From assembly GCF_011947195.1 (NCBI RefSeq), contig NZ_JAATVY010000010.1, positions 1 to 64,000 of the forward strand: a stretch of DNA of 64,000 nucleotides, written 5' to 3'. Both the position numbers and the translations under genes were made by a program. Source of the stretch: Planosporangium thailandense. Lineage in GTDB: Bacteria; Actinomycetota; Actinomycetes; Mycobacteriales; Micromonosporaceae. Below the pieces are notes generated by a model that worked only from the letters and a program-made list of their open reading frames with translations, was not told the DNA's origin and made no database searches. This document shows positions 61,442 to 64,000 of this stretch, piece by piece. Each line of letters begins with the position of its first letter. Within the stretch, counting starts at the first letter, position 1.

Positions 61442-62321
61442 CGGACCGGGCGCGGGCCTCGCGGCCGCTGCGGTCGCGCCTTTCCGACCGGCTCCTGCCG
61501 GCGAGCACGATCCCGCTGACCATCGCGAGTACGGCGAAGACCTGCACGCCGACGTGCGGCCAGCCGGTGGAGACCTTCTCGTGGAACGCCGTCACGCCGA
61601 TGGCGACACTGACGAACGGGTCGGTGATGGTGATGGCGGTGAGCGGCACGGCGATGCGGCCGCTCTCGAACGCGTTCTGGTTGAGGGTGATCGCGCAGCC
61701 GCCGACCACGGCCAGCGCGTAGAACTGCCAGGTGGTGAACACCGACAGCGGGTCGGTGGCGACCTTCGCCGACACGGTTTTGAGCAGGGAGGCCCCGGTG
61801 GCGAAGAGCAGGCCGGTGGCGACGCCGAGGAGGGCGCCCCGGGCGGGACCTTGCACCCGCCAGGCGGCGATGAGGCATCCCGCCAGCGCCGGCACGGTCC
61901 ACAGCGCGACGCCCAGCCAGCCGGCCAGCGACGGTTGGGGTACGCCGTCCCGCGGCTGCGCGGCCACCAGGAACGCGACCAGGCCGACGCCGCCGAGCGC
62001 CACCACGCCGAAGTCCCGGGTGTGTACCCGCCGCCGGTTCAGGACGGCCGCCAGCGGAATGGCCAGGAACAGTCCGCTGATCAGGATCGGCTCGACGAGC
62101 GCGAGCGCGCCGAAGTTGAGCGCGAGCGCCTGCAGGCCGGTGCCGCCGGCCTCCGGGACCCACCCCAGCAGCCACCTCGGTCGGTGCGCCAGCCGTACGA
62201 TCAGGCGCGGGTCGAGCGGCCGGGATGTCTTCTCCTGCTTGACCGCGCTCTGCTCCAGGGCGGACGCGATGGCGAAACAGATGGCCGAGCCGAACGCGGC
62301 GGGTACGGCGACGATGTCCAC
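61419..62321 (-). CDS. DMT-family transporter (NIPA/EamA-like), copy 3
   Basis: 300 aa with nine or ten membrane segments, related to the pair at 51271-53130. Matching blocks: ALNFGALALVEPILISGLFLAIP and LTAITITDPFVSVAIGVTAFHEK. Start GTG 62321 lies 7 bases after the stop of the HpnR-like gene and has no obvious ribosome site beyond GAG. The last residues are Arg/Ser-rich. Confidence 0.78.
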   Translation of the reverse strand: MDIVAVPAAFGSAICFAIASALEQSAVKQEKTSRPLDPRLIVRLAHRPRWLLGWVPEAGGTGLQALALNFGALALVEPILISGLFLAIPLAAVLNRRRVHTRDFGVVALGGVGLVAFLVAAQPRDGVPQPSLAGWLGVALWTVPALAGCLIAAWRVQGPARGALLGVATGLLFATGASLLKTVSAKVATDPLSVFTTWQFYALAVVGGCAITLNQNAFESGRIAVPLTAITITDPFVSVAIGVTAFHEKVSTGWPHVGVQVFAVLAMVSGIVLAGRSRSERRDRSGREARARSAQPRQPG

Positions 62322-62328
62322 GACACGC

Positions 62329-62916
62329 TCAGGACCGGCTGGTGACCGGCGGGGGATCGGTCGACGGCCGCGCGCCGCCGTGCCCGGCGGGCCGGGAGTG
62401 GATGTAGAGCTGGCGCCGGTCGCCCGGCGCGATGGCGTGGCGCTGTGGCGCCGGTAGCTCGTACCGGACCGCCCGGTGGTGCTCGGCGTAGAGCCGCTGC
62501 GGGTCGTACACCCGGGAGAATTTCCACAGCATGCGGGCGAAGTTCGTCTGGCCGCGCAGCAGGTGCCCGGCGACCAGGCCGGCGGTCCTGGCCAGCGCCG
62601 CGACACCGAGGTGCTTGCGGTTGATGACCGCCTGGGTACGTACCAGCTCGCGGTAGAACTCGCGCAGTGGAAGCCGGGTGGGAACCACGGCGTGCTGGAT
62701 GTCGAACAGCCGGTAGTCCAGCGTGGTCAGGCGACGGGACAAGCGGGTGAACGCCTCCGCGAGCTCCGGTCCGCTGTGCGTCTGCAGGTCCACGATCCGT
62801 ACGGCGTGGCCGGCGTTGCGTACCGCGGCCGCGACCCGCTCCAGCCCGAGCGGCTCCAACCTCAGGAACAGTTCCGAGTACATCAACCCGCTGGGGTGGA
62901 CCAGCAGAACCCGCAT
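62329..62916 (-). CDS. Truncated HpnR-like B12-binding radical SAM protein, core missing
   Basis: 195 aa. The N-terminus reads MRVLLVHPSGLMYSELFLRL, EPLGLERVAAAVR, NAGHAVRIVDLQ, as in B12-binding domains of HpnR-type hopanoid C-3 methylases. The C-terminus, LFDIQHAVVPTRLPLREFY, TQAVINRKHLG, GHLLRGQTNFARMLWKF, resembles the far end of the same family. The roughly 300 residues between, including most of the B12 domain and the CxxxCxxC radical SAM core, are absent, while the frame is kept. Family members are about 500 aa. It is therefore an in-frame internal deletion product or a remnant; it cannot do radical SAM chemistry. Start ATG 62916. It is 7 bases before the DMT gene start. Confidence 0.65.
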   Translation of the reverse strand: MRVLLVHPSGLMYSELFLRLEPLGLERVAAAVRNAGHAVRIVDLQTHSGPELAEAFTRLSRRLTTLDYRLFDIQHAVVPTRLPLREFYRELVRTQAVINRKHLGVAALARTAGLVAGHLLRGQTNFARMLWKFSRVYDPQRLYAEHHRAVRYELPAPQRHAIAPGDRRQLYIHSRPAGHGGARPSTDPPPVTSRS

Positions 62917-63012
62917 CCGTCGTCTCCTCCCGCGTCGGCGGGCCGCCGGCTACCCGCCGGGCGCGGCTTCACACCGCGCCTGTCCGGTGGCGTGGCGGGT
63001 AGGGGTGCCCCC

Positions 63013-63990
63013 GTGACCGCCGTCGGCCGGTTGGACCGCTACCAGCGCAAGCACACCTGGCTGGGGTTCCCGCTGGCGGTCATCTACAAGTTCTTCGACG
63101 ACCGCGGCCCCTACCTGGCGGCGTTGGTGACCTACTACGGGTTCGTGTCGCTGTTCCCGCTGCTGCTGCTGTTTCTGAGCGCGCTCGGGTTCTTTCTGCA
63201 GTCCCATCCGGACCTGCAGCACCGGCTCGTCCAGTCCGCCCTCAAGGACCTCCCGGTCATCGGGTCGGAACTGCGGAACAACGTGGGCGGCTTCCGGGGC
63301 AGCGGCACGCGGCTGGCCTTCAGCGTGCTCGGCACCCTCTACGGCGCGCTGGGCGCGATGCAGGCCGCGCAGGCGGGGTTCAACCGCATCTACGGCGTAC
63401 CGCGCAACGAGCAGCCCAACCCGCTACTGTCCCGGCTGCGCAGCCTGGGGCTGTTGCTGCTGCTCGGCAGCGCGGTGGTCCTGTCGACGGCGGTCGCGAC
63501 GCTCGTGTCGACCGCAGGCACGGTGATCCGGCTGGGGCCCGGCGTGCGGATCGTCGGCTACCTCCTGTCGTTCGGGATCAACGCCGGGCTGTTCACCACG
63601 GCCATGCAGCTGCTGACGGCGCGGAAGCTGCGGACCCGCCACGTGATCGTCGGCGGGTTGATCGCCGCCGCCGCCTGGCTGGCGTTGCAGACCGTGGGTG
63701 CGAGCTACCTCGCCCGCCGGCTCAGCCACGCCAGCGCGCTCTACGGCGCGTTCGGCCTGGTCCTGGCCGCTCTCGCGTGGATCTACCTGCAGGCGTTCGT
63801 GCTGATGCTGGCGGCCGAGATCAACATGGTGGCCGACCACCGGTTGTGGCCGCGGGCGCTGCTCACCCCGTTCACCGACGACGTCGACCTGACCGAGGCC
63901 GACCGGCGGGTGTACGCGATGTACGTGGCCGCGCAGCGGTTCAAGGGCTTCGAGACGGTGGCCGTGGATCTCTCCCGGCCACCGTCGTAG
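63013..63990 (+). CDS. YihY/BrkB family membrane protein
   Basis: 325 aa with six membrane segments. Family features: FFDDRGPYLAALVTYYGFVSLFPLLLLFLSALGF, NNVGGFRGSGTRLAFSVLGTLYGALGAMQAAQAGFNRIYGVP, ASALYGAFGLVLAALAWIYLQAFVLMLAAEIN. Formerly called ribonuclease BN in error; the function is unknown, possibly transport. GTG 63013 is used, with AGGGG before it. The gene is complete; only ten bases follow it in the window. Confidence 0.87.
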   Translation: MTAVGRLDRYQRKHTWLGFPLAVIYKFFDDRGPYLAALVTYYGFVSLFPLLLLFLSALGFFLQSHPDLQHRLVQSALKDLPVIGSELRNNVGGFRGSGTRLAFSVLGTLYGALGAMQAAQAGFNRIYGVPRNEQPNPLLSRLRSLGLLLLLGSAVVLSTAVATLVSTAGTVIRLGPGVRIVGYLLSFGINAGLFTTAMQLLTARKLRTRHVIVGGLIAAAAWLALQTVGASYLARRLSHASALYGAFGLVLAALAWIYLQAFVLMLAAEINMVADHRLWPRALLTPFTDDVDLTEADRRVYAMYVAAQRFKGFETVAVDLSRPPS

Positions 63991-64000
63991 CCGGGTTGTC

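Noticed and set aside
1-64000. CRISPR array, insertion sequence, integrase or phage island
   Set aside because: No regularly spaced repeats, transposase, integrase or phage structural genes were seen on either strand.

Overview
The window is very GC-rich, with strong G/C preference at third codon positions, many GTG starts and frequent ATGA/GTGA stop-start overlaps. It carries an IdeR/DtxR-type iron box and actinobacterial families (efeUOB, DUF4142, WS/DGAT, sensor kinases of the DegS/NarL class). This points to an actinomycete chromosome, probably Micromonosporaceae; the family assignment is an inference. No rRNA, tRNA, CRISPR array, transposase or prophage structure was seen.

Layout. 0.2-8.3 kb: a polyprenol-phosphate sugar transferase, an AMP-forming acyl ligase, an acyltransferase-3 protein, a clear phosphosulfolactate synthase (ComA), a VOC protein, a secreted esterase and a histidine phosphatase, facing a membrane glycosyltransferase; this looks like a small biosynthetic cluster built round ComA. 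8.6-15.2 kb: a glutathionyl-hydroquinone-reductase-like GST; the iron operon efeU-efeO-efeB behind an IdeR box; and, divergently, a cobalamin riboswitch driving cbtB-cbtA and a coupled FhuF-like 2Fe-2S protein. 15.3-20.4 kb: small hypothetical proteins, a STAS protein and a two-component system. 20.5-29.4 kb: secreted/lipoprotein genes, a broken methyltransferase, a formate/nitrite channel, a PEBP, a PQQ sugar dehydrogenase, LysE, a B3/4-domain protein and a SIS protein, with one very long hairpin between the last two. 29.6-38.5 kb: membrane genes (DedA-PAP2, PMT-like GT, ABC exporter, CLC channel). 38.6-42.7 kb: RraA-like, a GH5 enzyme whose barrel order is circularly permuted, AMACR/CaiB and SDR. 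42.8-50 kb: a membrane-anchored protein, a beta-propeller/thioredoxin gene with an in-frame UGA exactly at the first Cys position of its WCGPC site, DUF4142, MFS, and cydAB. 50.2-64 kb: MGDG-synthase-like GT with two DMT genes, MFS, WS/DGAT, squalene synthase (HpnC-like) with dxs, PAP2, a membrane hydrolase, a third DMT gene, an HpnR-like remnant without its radical-SAM core, and a YihY/BrkB protein.

The most notable observation is the probable selenoprotein at 43859-45283: UGA at 44969-44971 reads W-U-G-P-C, the rest of the thioredoxin fold is intact for 104 codons, and a SECIS-like hairpin with a bulged U can be drawn from the UGA itself. Other points are the permuted GH5, the HpnR-like remnant, the ComA cluster, and the B12-controlled FhuF-like gene.
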